This document shows positions 1 through 7,548 of a stretch of DNA of 11,004 nt, in pieces (the stretch's first letter is position 1; each line of letters begins with the position of its first letter). The notes below the pieces were generated by a model that saw only the letters and a list, made by a program, of their open reading frames with translations, ran no database searches and was not told the origin of the DNA. The position numbers and the translations under genes are program-made. This DNA is from JBCCFK01 sp965262315 (GTDB lineage: Bacteria; Actinomycetota; Acidimicrobiia; Acidimicrobiales; UBA8592). Where the stretch lies: assembly GCA_965262315.1 (NCBI GenBank), contig CBDHFJ010000122.1, positions 1-11,004 of the forward strand. The letters are read 5' to 3'.

Positions 1-1013
1 ACAGCGACGGCGAGGAGATGTCGGGGACCTTCGACGACGAGCTGGTGAAGCGCGAGTGGAGCGCGCGCCTGCGCACGGCGCTCTCGGTGGACGGGCAGTG
101 GCTGTCGACCGTGATGGACCACGCCCACGGCCGGCTGACCGAGATCCGACAGGAGCATCCCGACGCCGGCGGTCTGGTGATCGCGACCGACCAGGACCAC
201 GCACGCGCCATCGCCACCCTGTTCGAGAAACGGTGGGGTATCACGCCGCGGATCGCTCTGTCCGACGACCCGAAGGCGTCCCAGGTCATCCAGGGCTTCG
301 CCGATGGCATCGACCCGTGGGTCATCGCGGTGCGCATGATCTCCGAAGGCGTCGACATCCCTCGCCTGCGGGTGGGGGTGTTCGCCACCACGACCACCAC
401 GGCGATGTTCTTCCGCCAAGCGGTCGGCCGCATCGCGCGCTGGACGCCGGGCCTGCGCAGCCAGCGGGCGTACATGTACCTGCCCGACGACCCGCGCCTC
501 CGCCATCACGCGGCGTCCATCGCCATCCAGCGCCGGCACAGCATCGAGGCCCGACGCACTCGCGAGGCCGAAGGCGCGATGGTCGACGACCTCAGTCGCC
601 CCGTGCGCGACGAGGAACAGATGTCGCTGTTCGCCGCGCTGTCGTCCACCGTGATCACGTCGTCGCCTCCGGTCGACGGCATCGACCCCGCCGAGGACGT
701 CGTGAGCGGCGGTGCTGACCTCGCCGGGCACGTGGTCGACCTCCCACCGCCACCTCCCCTGGCCGGCGCCCGGGAACCGGGCACCCCCGACGGTCTCGGC
801 GCCATCCGCACGCGGAAGCAGGAGAAGGAGTCCCTCCGCACCCGCAACGCCGACCGGGTCCGCGCGCTCGTCAACCTGACGGGCCAGCCCCACGCCGCCA
901 TCAACGGCGAGCTCAACCGCCTCGCCGGCATCGGCCGCATCACCGACGCCACCGTCCCCCAACTCGAGAAGCGGCTGAGGGAAGCCGATCAGTGGCTGAC
1001 CAAGATCAGCTGA
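1..1013 (+). CDS. Superfamily II DEAD/DEAH-type helicase, C-terminal part (5' end outside window)
   Basis: This is the C-terminal part of an ATP-dependent superfamily II helicase of the type III restriction (Res-like) kind. The frame is open to the left edge (in-frame codons from base 3), so the ATG at 18 is probably internal and the ATPase lobe lies outside the window. Counting from that ATG, residues 51-58 (GGLVIATD) match the start of the helicase C domain. Residues 105-116 (VRMISEGVDIPR) are motif V, and QAVGRIAR at 134-141 is motif VI with its arginine finger. A proline-rich linker near 220-260 leads to a basic segment, then a C-terminal domain at about 277-328 (NLTGQPHAAINGELNRL) that I recall from actinobacterial helicases of this family. 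The role is presumably DNA or RNA unwinding; the substrate cannot be inferred. The gene converges on the FHA gene with one base between the stop codons. The family call is firm; the specific function is not. Confidence 0.85.
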   Translation, partial: SDGEEMSGTFDDELVKREWSARLRTALSVDGQWLSTVMDHAHGRLTEIRQEHPDAGGLVIATDQDHARAIATLFEKRWGITPRIALSDDPKASQVIQGFADGIDPWVIAVRMISEGVDIPRLRVGVFATTTTTAMFFRQAVGRIARWTPGLRSQRAYMYLPDDPRLRHHAASIAIQRRHSIEARRTREAEGAMVDDLSRPVRDEEQMSLFAALSSTVITSSPPVDGIDPAEDVVSGGADLAGHVVDLPPPPPLAGAREPGTPDGLGAIRTRKQEKESLRTRNADRVRALVNLTGQPHAAINGELNRLAGIGRITDATVPQLEKRLREADQWLTKIS

Positions 1014-1014
1014 G

Positions 1015-1560
1015 CTACCCAGGCACCACCGGGGAGACGAATTCGAGGCGGGTCCAGGCACCGACGTGGATGTCGGCGCCATCGCTGATGGTGACGGCGA
1101 CGTCGGGTTCGAGCGCCACGGTGCTGTCGCCCAGGTACGTGCCGTTGGTGGAGCCCACGTCGGTCAAGGTCCAGGTGCCGTCCTCGCGTCGAGTGAGCAC
1201 AGCGTGTCGGCTGGACACCGCCGGGTCGGACGACAGGTCGATGTCGGGGAACAGGCCACGAGACGGCCGCGACCGTCCGATCAACACCACGTCGGCGGTC
1301 AACGGCACGTCGCGAGCGGCCGGCGGCGGGTCCGGGAAGTCCAGGACGTCGTCGGCGTCCATCCGCTCGTGATAGGCCGCGTCGGCCGTGATGCGGACCA
1401 TGGCGTCAGGCGCCGCGTGAGCCGGGGAGTTGGACGTGAGCGCCGGCTCGGGGGTGGGCAGCGACCCGGTGAGGAAGTCGAACCCACAGTTCTCGCAGAA
1501 CACGTCGTCGGGTCCGTGTGGCGCGTCGCAGTTCGGGCAGGTGAGGCCGGTGTCGGTCAC
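1015..1560 (-). CDS. Zinc-ribbon FHA-domain protein (phosphothreonine reader)
   Basis: This 181-residue cytoplasmic protein probably binds phosphothreonine made by the kinase of the same operon. An N-terminal zinc ribbon uses C8, C11, C22 and C25. A Pro/Ala/Asp-rich linker follows to about residue 90, then one FHA domain. Its ligand-binding motifs are visible: GR at 95-96, SSRH at 116-119 and GSTNGT at 136-141. The start is the GTG at 1560, which overlaps the vWA stop as GTGA, with a GGAAGG about 7 bases upstream; longer in-frame starts would lie inside the vWA gene. It is the last gene of the operon and ends in TAG one base from the convergent helicase stop. Mycobacterial GarA, the FHA substrate of PknG, carries an N-terminal ETTS/ETTV phospho-motif; I see no such motif here. 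It is therefore an FHA reader of the module rather than a clear GarA orthologue. Confidence 0.88.
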   Translation of the reverse strand: MTDTGLTCPNCDAPHGPDDVFCENCGFDFLTGSLPTPEPALTSNSPAHAAPDAMVRITADAAYHERMDADDVLDFPDPPPAARDVPLTADVVLIGRSRPSRGLFPDIDLSSDPAVSSRHAVLTRREDGTWTLTDVGSTNGTYLGDSTVALEPDVAVTISDGADIHVGAWTRLEFVSPVVPG

Positions 1561-2840
1561 GCCCCCGCCTTCCGCACCCGGACCGTCCTGGTGGAGCGGA
1601 CGTCCAGCGCCATCTCGTCGGCGGTGGCCACCTCCCGCTTGAGGCGGACCGTGCCCGTGACCGGGTCCTCGACGTCGACGACCCCCTGCAACAGCTTGAC
1701 CGTGTCGTCGTTGCCGGCCTCGTGGGCGAGCTGCACCGCCCGGCCCAGACGCACGGTGGCCGTCTTCTCGTCGCCGGACTCGCGGGCCGCGAGGCCCTCG
1801 TGGATCGCCTCGGCCAGCTCGGCTTGGCCGGTGTAGTGCGCCACCTCGGCGTTGATGCGGGTGGACAGGCCCTCGTCGTCGGTCCACACGGCTCGGACCA
1901 GCGCAGGTGGTTGTTCATCGCCGTCGATGTCGAGCATGATCCGCGCCGCCAGGCGCTCGTCGCCGACGTTGCCGGTGGGGATGCGGATGCGCACGTGATA
2001 GTCCCGGGTCTCGTCGCCACTCCACGCGCCGAGCGGGTAGTCGGCGGTCAGGGCGTTGACCGACTCGGCCATGCCCGTCAGGTCTTCGAGCGTGGGCGAC
2101 ACCTGGCGCACGAACTCGATCGTGGAGCCCTTGGGCGTCCACATCCGCAGCGCCACTCGCGACTCGCGTCCCATCGCCGTGCGGGTCAGCTCCTCGAACT
2201 CCGCCTCCAGGTCGTCGGGGTCCGGGACGATGTCGACGGTGCCGAGCAGGGCCGAGGAGACCCGGCGCAGCTCACTGACCTCCCAGTCGGTCCCGAGCCC
2301 GCGGGCATCACACTGGAAGCGACCGACGCAGTAGTCGATGGCCTGCTGCAGATTCTCGTCGGACTCGGACTCGTTCTTGCCGTCGGTCAGCAGGATGGCG
2401 TGGGCCAGCGCATCGGGCGCGTCCTCGAGGAGACGGGCGACGGCCAGCAACCAACTGCCGATGGCCGTCCCGCCCTTGGCCTGGACCCCGCGCACCGCGT
2501 CCTTGGCGTCGGCTCTGGTCTGGGCGTCGGCGCGCGCCAGACCCACCTGGTCGGGGTAGACGATCCGGGCCTGCTGGGTGCCCGAGACCACGGCGAACAG
2601 GACCCCGTCGTCGATGGTGTCGATGGCCGCCTGGGTGGCGTTGCGGGCCGCCACGATCTTGCGGCCCCGGTCGCCGGCCATGGATCCGGAGGTGTCGATG
2701 ACGATCACCTCGACGGCATCACCCTTGCGGGGGCCAGCGCTGGCTCCGCCCGCCGCAGTCACGGTGACAACCGCGTCGACCACGTCGGCGTTCGCCGCCA
2801 GGAACTCGTTCTGGAACACCTCTGCGGTGAAGTCAGCCAT
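1557..2840 (-). CDS. von Willebrand factor A (vWA) domain protein
   Basis: This 427-residue protein has no signal peptide or membrane segment, so it is predicted cytoplasmic. A vWA domain spans roughly residues 42-215. Its metal-ion-dependent adhesion site is complete: DTSGS at 49-53 (D49, S51, S53), T125 in GGTAIGS, and D153 in LLTDGKNE. The C-terminal half, about 225-427, looks beta-rich up to about 315. It then has a helical, TPR-like stretch near 330-385 (ELAEAIHEGLAARESGDEKT) and a basic tail. vWA domains with an intact MIDAS bind partner proteins through Mg2+, so a scaffold for the neighbouring kinase and phosphatase is the likely role. The ATG at 2840 follows AGGAG with a 5-base gap, the best ribosome-binding site in the operon. 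It starts 48 bases after the phosphatase stop, and its own stop overlaps the FHA start. The domain call is firm; the partner assignment is inferred from context. Confidence 0.9.
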   Translation of the reverse strand: MADFTAEVFQNEFLAANADVVDAVVTVTAAGGASAGPRKGDAVEVIVIDTSGSMAGDRGRKIVAARNATQAAIDTIDDGVLFAVVSGTQQARIVYPDQVGLARADAQTRADAKDAVRGVQAKGGTAIGSWLLAVARLLEDAPDALAHAILLTDGKNESESDENLQQAIDYCVGRFQCDARGLGTDWEVSELRRVSSALLGTVDIVPDPDDLEAEFEELTRTAMGRESRVALRMWTPKGSTIEFVRQVSPTLEDLTGMAESVNALTADYPLGAWSGDETRDYHVRIRIPTGNVGDERLAARIMLDIDGDEQPPALVRAVWTDDEGLSTRINAEVAHYTGQAELAEAIHEGLAARESGDEKTATVRLGRAVQLAHEAGNDDTVKLLQGVVDVEDPVTGTVRLKREVATADEMALDVRSTRTVRVRKAGA

Positions 2841-2888
2841 CGGTTCTCCTGTCGCTCACGCACCGGTGGGTCGTCGGTGCCGATCCCA

Positions 2889-3857
2889 TCATGTCGCCGG
2901 GGCGCTGTCCACGTGGGGAGACGCGATCACCACGGTGATGTTGTCGTGACCGCCCGACTCATTGGCGAAGGCTACGAGCCGGCGAGCCGACTCGAGGTCG
3001 TCGGTACCGGATGCGGCCAGCCGGATCGACAGGTCGTCGGCCAGCGGCGCGTAGTTCCAGAGGCCGTCGCTGCACACCAGGACGCGGCCCTGGTCGACCT
3101 GGCCGGTCACGATCCCAGGGGTCACGTCGACGGCGTCGGCGCCGAGCCAGCGGGTGATGGTGTGCGCCCGCGGATCGGCCATCGCCTCCTCGTGGGTCAA
3201 CTCGCCGGCGGCCACGACGTCGTTGGCCCACGAATGGTCGATGGTGAGGAGGCGGCCGCCGTCGGCCGCCAACCAGTACGCCCTCGAGTCGCCGAGCCAG
3301 CAGACGTCGAGCGTGGCGGGTGCGCCGTCGTGGATGACCGCGGCGACCAGCGTGCACGAGGGGTTGCCGACGGTTCCCGGCCGCTCCACGGCCAGGACGG
3401 CGTCCTGGGCCGCCACCGTGGCCTCCACGAGCGTCCGATCTCGTTCGTAGGTCCCAGCCTGGACCGCCGCGGCGACGACGCCCAGGAACGTGTCGGCCGC
3501 AGCCTGGCTGGCCGCGTCGGGGTTGTCGGTGGTGGAGACGCCGTCGCAGACCACCCCGACCAGCACGTGCCCGAGGTCGGCGATGGCCATGGCGTCCTCG
3601 TTGCGGTGGTGCCGTCGCCCGACGTCGGTGACCCCGGCGATCCGACCGGCCTGGGCCTCCATGTGATCACGTGGCCCCGGCTGCCGGTGGCCGCACTGGA
3701 GGCAGTAGTCGCCCTCGACGGCGTGGGCACCGCAGGCCACGCATGCGGCAGCGGAGGCGGTCTGGAGCTCGCTCAGATCGGCCCCGCACGCCTCGCAGAA
3801 CCGGGCGCCTGCCATGGTCATCTCACCGCAGGACGGGCACGGCACCTGGCTGGTCAC
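2889..3857 (-). CDS. Double zinc-ribbon PP2C-family Ser/Thr protein phosphatase
   Basis: This is a metal-dependent phosphatase of 322 residues, predicted to remove Ser/Thr phosphates added by the adjacent kinase. Two short zinc ribbons come first: C7, C10, C21 and C24, then C39, C42, C52 and C55. The PP2C domain covers about 72-313. The conserved metal ligands are present: D88 in RHHRNED, D105-G106 in VVCDG, D264 in CSDGLW, and D305-N306 in GGHDN. LGDSRAYWL (188-196) is the usual core strand. There is no membrane segment, unlike mycobacterial PstP. The start is the GTG at 3857, which overlaps the kinase stop as GTGA and has GGAG six bases upstream. It lies between the kinase and the vWA gene. 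The family is certain from the motifs; the specific substrates are inferred from operon position. Confidence 0.93.
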   Translation of the reverse strand: MTSQVPCPSCGEMTMAGARFCEACGADLSELQTASAAACVACGAHAVEGDYCLQCGHRQPGPRDHMEAQAGRIAGVTDVGRRHHRNEDAMAIADLGHVLVGVVCDGVSTTDNPDAASQAAADTFLGVVAAAVQAGTYERDRTLVEATVAAQDAVLAVERPGTVGNPSCTLVAAVIHDGAPATLDVCWLGDSRAYWLAADGGRLLTIDHSWANDVVAAGELTHEEAMADPRAHTITRWLGADAVDVTPGIVTGQVDQGRVLVCSDGLWNYAPLADDLSIRLAASGTDDLESARRLVAFANESGGHDNITVVIASPHVDSAPAT

Positions 3858-6332
3858 ACCAGACTCCGTGGCCGGACGGCGTTGGCGCGGTCGACCAGCC
3901 GCACCTTGTCGTCAGGGTCGGACGCCAGCCGAGCCTGTTCCCGGTAGACGGACTCGAGGCCACGACGCAGGCCGACCTCGTCGAGCGGATGCCCGAACAA
4001 CTGCACCGACGCCGACCCCGCCGAGCCGCTGGCGAGGGCCCGTTCGAGGATCTCGGCCGACACCGACGCCCGCTCGGCCGCGTCGAGTTGGAGGCGCTCG
4101 ATCACCGACGCCGCCTCGGCCAGATGCCCGACCTCCACGTCGGCGCCATCGATCAAGGCTCGGGCCGAGGCCATCTGTGCGTCCTGGTAGGTGGCCGAAC
4201 TGACGGGGACCCGACGGTACGCGTCCACGGCACCGGGCCGATCGCCCGACGCAGCTCGGCAGCGCGCCAGGCCGAACGCCGCCGACACCCAGGCGGAGTC
4301 GACGGAGATGACCCGTTCGTACAGCTCGGCGGCCCGGTCGTACTCGCCCGCGGCCTCGGCAGCCAGGGCGGCACCGACACGGGGCGCCAGCTCACCGGGG
4401 ATCTCGGTCCAGACCCGACTGAACCCCTCGGCCGCCGCCGCGGCCTGCCCCGTCACCAGGTGATGGAGCGAGCGGTACCACTCGACCCGCCACTCCCAGG
4501 GGTCGGCGGCGGTGACGGGATCGAGCACCGGCCCGGGGTCGCGCCCCAGCTCGACCAACGCCGCTGCCCGAGCGAGCGAGAGCTCGGTGGTCTCGGTCAC
4601 CTGCCCGTCGGCGAGCGCCCGTTCGATCAGGTCGAGGCGCTGGGCCGGATCGACCTCGGCAACGTCCTCGACGAACGCGGCGGCCGGGTCCGCGGGGTCC
4701 ACCTTCAACGGCGGAAGGACCCGCCAGTCGGCCTCCTCGACCGACAGCGCCTGGTCGGCCACCAGCAGCGCCGTCAGCCGATCGCCGCCGAACCAGCGCG
4801 ACGGGCTGGGCCGGGGGGTGCCGTCGGTGACGGTCGTGATCTCGCGCAGCACGCCGGTGAGCTGCTCCGCCATGAAGCCCGCGTCCTGGAACCGGTCGTC
4901 GGGGTGATCGGCGGTGGCCTTCAGCAGGAAGCGGTGCAGCGACTCCCACTGCCGGAGCTCGCCGAACGCACGAGGCGGCGGGATGGCGTACTGGTACTCG
5001 CCGGTGTGGAACACGAACTCGAGCATCAGCACCGCCAGGGTGCGCCCGACCGTGTACAGGTCACTGCTGACCGACGGGCCCATGGTGGCCATCTCGGGCG
5101 CCTGGAACCCCTGCGTGCCGAAGATGGCGGCCTGGTCGTCGGTGATGCGCATGACCGCGCCGACGTCGATCAGCTTCACGTCGCCGCCGACGGCCATGAC
5201 GTTGGCCGGCTTCAGGTCGTTGTAGACCAGCCCCAGCCCGTGCAGGTACCCGAAGGCCGGCAGGACGCCGATGATGTAGGCGATGGCCTGGTCGACCGGC
5301 AGTGGATCGGGCCGCCCGCCGTTGGCCTTGCGTCGGTCCTTGAGCTTGCCGTTCAGCGAGTCGCCGCCCACGAACTCCATCACGATGTAGCCGCGCCCCA
5401 GGTGGGTGACGAAGTTGTAGATGTTGACGATGTTGGGGTGCTCGATCTGGGCCAGGTACTGCCGCTCGGCCACGGCGGCTGCGGCGGCGTCGGGGTCCGA
5501 CTCGTTGAGGAGGCCCTTGAGCACGACCCAGCGATCGGACACCGCCTTGTCCCGACCCAGGTAGATCCAGCCATGCCGCCGTGGGCGATGGGGCCGAGGA
5601 TCTCGTACTGCCCGGCCACCAGCTCGCCGGCCTGGAGGGTGGGGGCATTGGTCTGGAAGTCGAACGGCGTGCCGCAGTGGCTGCAGAAGCCCTGGATCCG
5701 ACCGGGTCGACCATCGACCGACCGCCCGACCTCGCGGCCGCAGTTGGTGCAGTGCCGCTCGTCCTCGGGCACCTCGCCGATGACGCCGCGATCTTCTCGG
5801 CCGACATGACCGCCGCAGCCGGGTCGCCGACCTCGGTGGGTGCGATGTCGACCAGCCCGGCGCCGAGGCGGGTGCGGGTGGACCCGGTGCGAGCGGACGC
5901 GGTACGCCGGGATTCGCCCACCCGACGGGAGGTGCTGGGCGGCGCCGGCGCCGCGATCGAGGGTGGCCCGCCGCCGCTACCAGTCCCGGCCGCCCCCACA
6001 CTGGGCACTGACGCCGCCATGCCGCTGCCCCCGCCGCCAGTCCCTGCGGCCCCCACACTGGCGGCTGACGCCGCCATGCCGCTGCCACTCCCTGCGGCCA
6101 TGCCGCAGGTGTCGCAGTAGCCGTCGGCGGCGATCGTCCCGTCGCAGCCCGCCTCCGTGCACGCGGCGCCTGCCACGGGTGCTGATGCGGCCGCGCCGCC
6201 ACTCCCTGCGGTCCCCACACTGGCGGCTGACGCCGCCATGCCGCTGCCACTCCCTGCGGCCATGCCGCAGGTGTCGCAGTAGCCGTCGGCCGCAATGGTC
6301 CCGTCGCAGCCCTGCTCCGTACACGCCGTCAT
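3854..6332 (-). CDS. pknG: PknG-like Ser/Thr protein kinase with zinc ribbons and TPRs, two frameshifts as read
   Basis: This soluble PknG-family kinase is read in three frames. Restoring one G between 5795 and 5796 and one between 5570 and 5571 gives about 826 residues (M. tuberculosis PknG has 750). In corrected numbering, two near-identical N-terminal Cys clusters (C4, C9, C19, C22; C58, C63, C73, C76) sit in a Gly/Ala/Ser-rich repeat. The PknG-type segment RLGAGLVDI lies at about 155-163. A rubredoxin-like cluster follows (C195, C198, C217, C220). The kinase domain runs from about 243 to 505. It has AHGGMGWIY as glycine loop, K273 in VVLKGLL, E290, the catalytic loop YNDLKPANVM with D373, and DVG (D390) instead of DFG. 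HRD is replaced by YND, as in PknG. A TPR-rich C-terminus follows. The ATG at 6332 overlaps the upstream stop (ATGA), and the stop overlaps the PP2C start (GTGA). In mycobacteria PknG controls GarA and glutamate metabolism; that role here is inference. Confidence 0.88.
5571..5571 (-). other. Frameshift in kinase glycine loop (one G missing)
   Basis: On the minus strand the frame reading AHGGM ends and the frame reading WIYLGRD begins at this point. One extra G after atgg would turn atggctgg into atgggctgg and give an unbroken AHGGMGWIYLGRD, the expected PknG glycine loop. As read, the protein would lose its catalytic domain. Confidence 0.85.
5795..5796 (-). other. Frameshift in kinase N-terminal region (one G missing)
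   Basis: The frame reading DPAAAVMSAE is broken here. One added G (gccgagaag to gccgaggaag on the minus strand) continues it as EDRGVIGEVPEDERHC into the rubredoxin-like Cys cluster. As read, the ribosome enters an out-of-frame Arg/Ser-rich shadow sequence. Confidence 0.8.
6051..6290. repeat. Tandem duplication encoding the kinase N-terminal zinc ribbon
   Basis: Bases 6051-6128 and 6213-6290 are identical over 78 bases, with a 162-base (54-codon) offset. Similarity continues in diverged form through the rest of the unit. A third, partial copy of the linker lies at about 5994-6029 with three mismatches to 6051-6086. Each full unit encodes a four-Cys cluster (CDG...YCDTCG) and a linker reading MAASAASVG. 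The offset is a whole number of codons, so copy-number change would keep the frame. Confidence 0.9.
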
Positions 6333-7513
6333 CGCCCATCCCCCGCGCGGTTGATCTCCTCCGCCACCGCGTCCACCAAGCTTGCCGCACGATCGAGGTC
6401 CGTGGGCGATGTGTACAGCTCGTTGTGGGCCTCGTCGGCCAGGTCGCCGATGGCCGGGACCTCGATCAGCCCCACGGCGGCCGCCTTCGCCCGGTAGGCG
6501 CCCAACAGTCCTCGAAGCTGATCCCGATGCTCGATCGGGTGCCGATTTCGCCGCTCGGCGTCGGTGAGTTGCGCCACCAGGCGCTCGGCCAGGCGGAGGA
6601 ACGCATCGAGCTTGGCCCGCACGTGTTGCCAGGACTCCCCGGTGGCACGCAGCTCGTGACCACGCCGGGCGAGCTCGTCCACGGCCGCTTCGGCGGGCAC
6701 CTGCGCCAGGCCCTTCGGGGCTGCGATCTTGGCGCGGGCCTCGGCCAGGGCCACCGCAGCCCGCGACCGCAGCGAACGGGCCTCGGCCACCAGGACCTCG
6801 GTGCGGGCCAGGTCCGCATCGAGCTCGTCGTGCGATCGGCGCAGCTCGCCCACGTGGCGAGCGGCATCGGCGGCCAGGCGATCGAGCTCGGTCCCGATCT
6901 CCGGGTCGAGGCCCAGCGGATCGTCCATGACCCGCTTCCGCACATCGACCACGAGCCGCTGGAGACGGTCGACACTCGGCTCGGCCGTCCCCAGCTCGGA
7001 GAGCTCGCCGGCGAGCTCGCCGCCGGTGACGTCGGCGGCGTCCAGGCGAGGCAGGACGTCCCGCCAGACGGCGTCGATGGCCGCCACCCCGTCCCTGAGC
7101 GGCTCGTAGAGGTCACGCAGGCGAGCCAACAGGTCCTCGATGCTGACCCGGGTCTCGGTGTGCTCGGGGTCGAGCAGATCCCGCTCGGCCAGCGGGGTGG
7201 TGCCCACGTCGACCAGGACCGACGGTCCCGTGAGCAGCTCGGCCAGTCGCTCCCGGCGTTCGTTGTTCATCCGCCCCTCGGCCCGGATCGCTCGGGCTTC
7301 CCGAAGGGTCGCGCCGAGCGCGTCGAGATCGGTCCAGAGGCGTGGTGCGTCGTCGGCGAACTCCCCCAGCCGCCGCGCCGTCGTGCCCGTCAGCGCCCCC
7401 GACGTGAGGAGGTCGTACGTGGGGTGATCGTGGAGCTCGAGCAGGTTCGCGGCGATGCGGCCCTCGGCGGCCCCGTAACGCTCGAGCAGGCGGTCGATCT
7501 CGTCGGTCTCCAC
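6329..7513 (-). CDS. Coiled-coil protein of unknown function, first gene of the kinase operon
   Basis: This 394-residue protein is almost entirely alpha-helical, rich in Ala, Leu, Arg, Asp and Glu, with no signal peptide, membrane segment or Cys motif. The strongest coiled-coil stretch is about 205-265, with further heptad-like helices at 120-160 and 280-325. The C-terminal block at about 325-390 (HRDQLRGLLGAYRAKAA) resembles, as far as I recall, the end of a protein encoded beside pknG in Streptomyces; that is memory, not a search result. The start is the GTG at 7513. No Shine-Dalgarno is visible, but TAGCAT (minus strand, 7528-7523) sits 9 bases before it, so leaderless expression is possible. 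The stop overlaps the kinase ATG as ATGA, which argues for coupled translation. It may be an adaptor or cytoplasmic sensor in place of the GlnX/GlnH input known from mycobacteria; no function can be assigned. Confidence 0.8.
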   Translation of the reverse strand: METDEIDRLLERYGAAEGRIAANLLELHDHPTYDLLTSGALTGTTARRLGEFADDAPRLWTDLDALGATLREARAIRAEGRMNNERRERLAELLTGPSVLVDVGTTPLAERDLLDPEHTETRVSIEDLLARLRDLYEPLRDGVAAIDAVWRDVLPRLDAADVTGGELAGELSELGTAEPSVDRLQRLVVDVRKRVMDDPLGLDPEIGTELDRLAADAARHVGELRRSHDELDADLARTEVLVAEARSLRSRAAVALAEARAKIAAPKGLAQVPAEAAVDELARRGHELRATGESWQHVRAKLDAFLRLAERLVAQLTDAERRNRHPIEHRDQLRGLLGAYRAKAAAVGLIEVPAIGDLADEAHNELYTSPTDLDRAASLVDAVAEEINRAGDGR

Positions 7514-7548
7514 GCAGGCGGAATGCTACCGGCCCGACCAGCAGCCGC

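Noticed and set aside
1722..3947. Long plus-strand open frame of 741 codons opposite the vWA and PP2C genes
   Set aside because: It is rich in Gly, Arg, Val and His with no domain, and it lies antisense to genes with clear catalytic motifs. Open antisense frames are common at this GC content.
3671..5809. Plus-strand open frame of 712 codons opposite the kinase
   Set aside because: It is the reverse complement of kinase codons, Arg/Gly/Pro-rich and without recognisable motifs.
5797..6295. Minus-strand Trp/Gln/Ala-rich N-terminal extension of the kinase in the frame that ends at 3854
   Set aside because: This is the wrong frame of the zinc-ribbon repeat. The frame with ordered Cys clusters and the PknG-like segment is the real one.
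5990..6330. Repeat region as a possible CRISPR array
   Set aside because: There are only two full units, the repeats are long and coding, and no short regular spacers are present.
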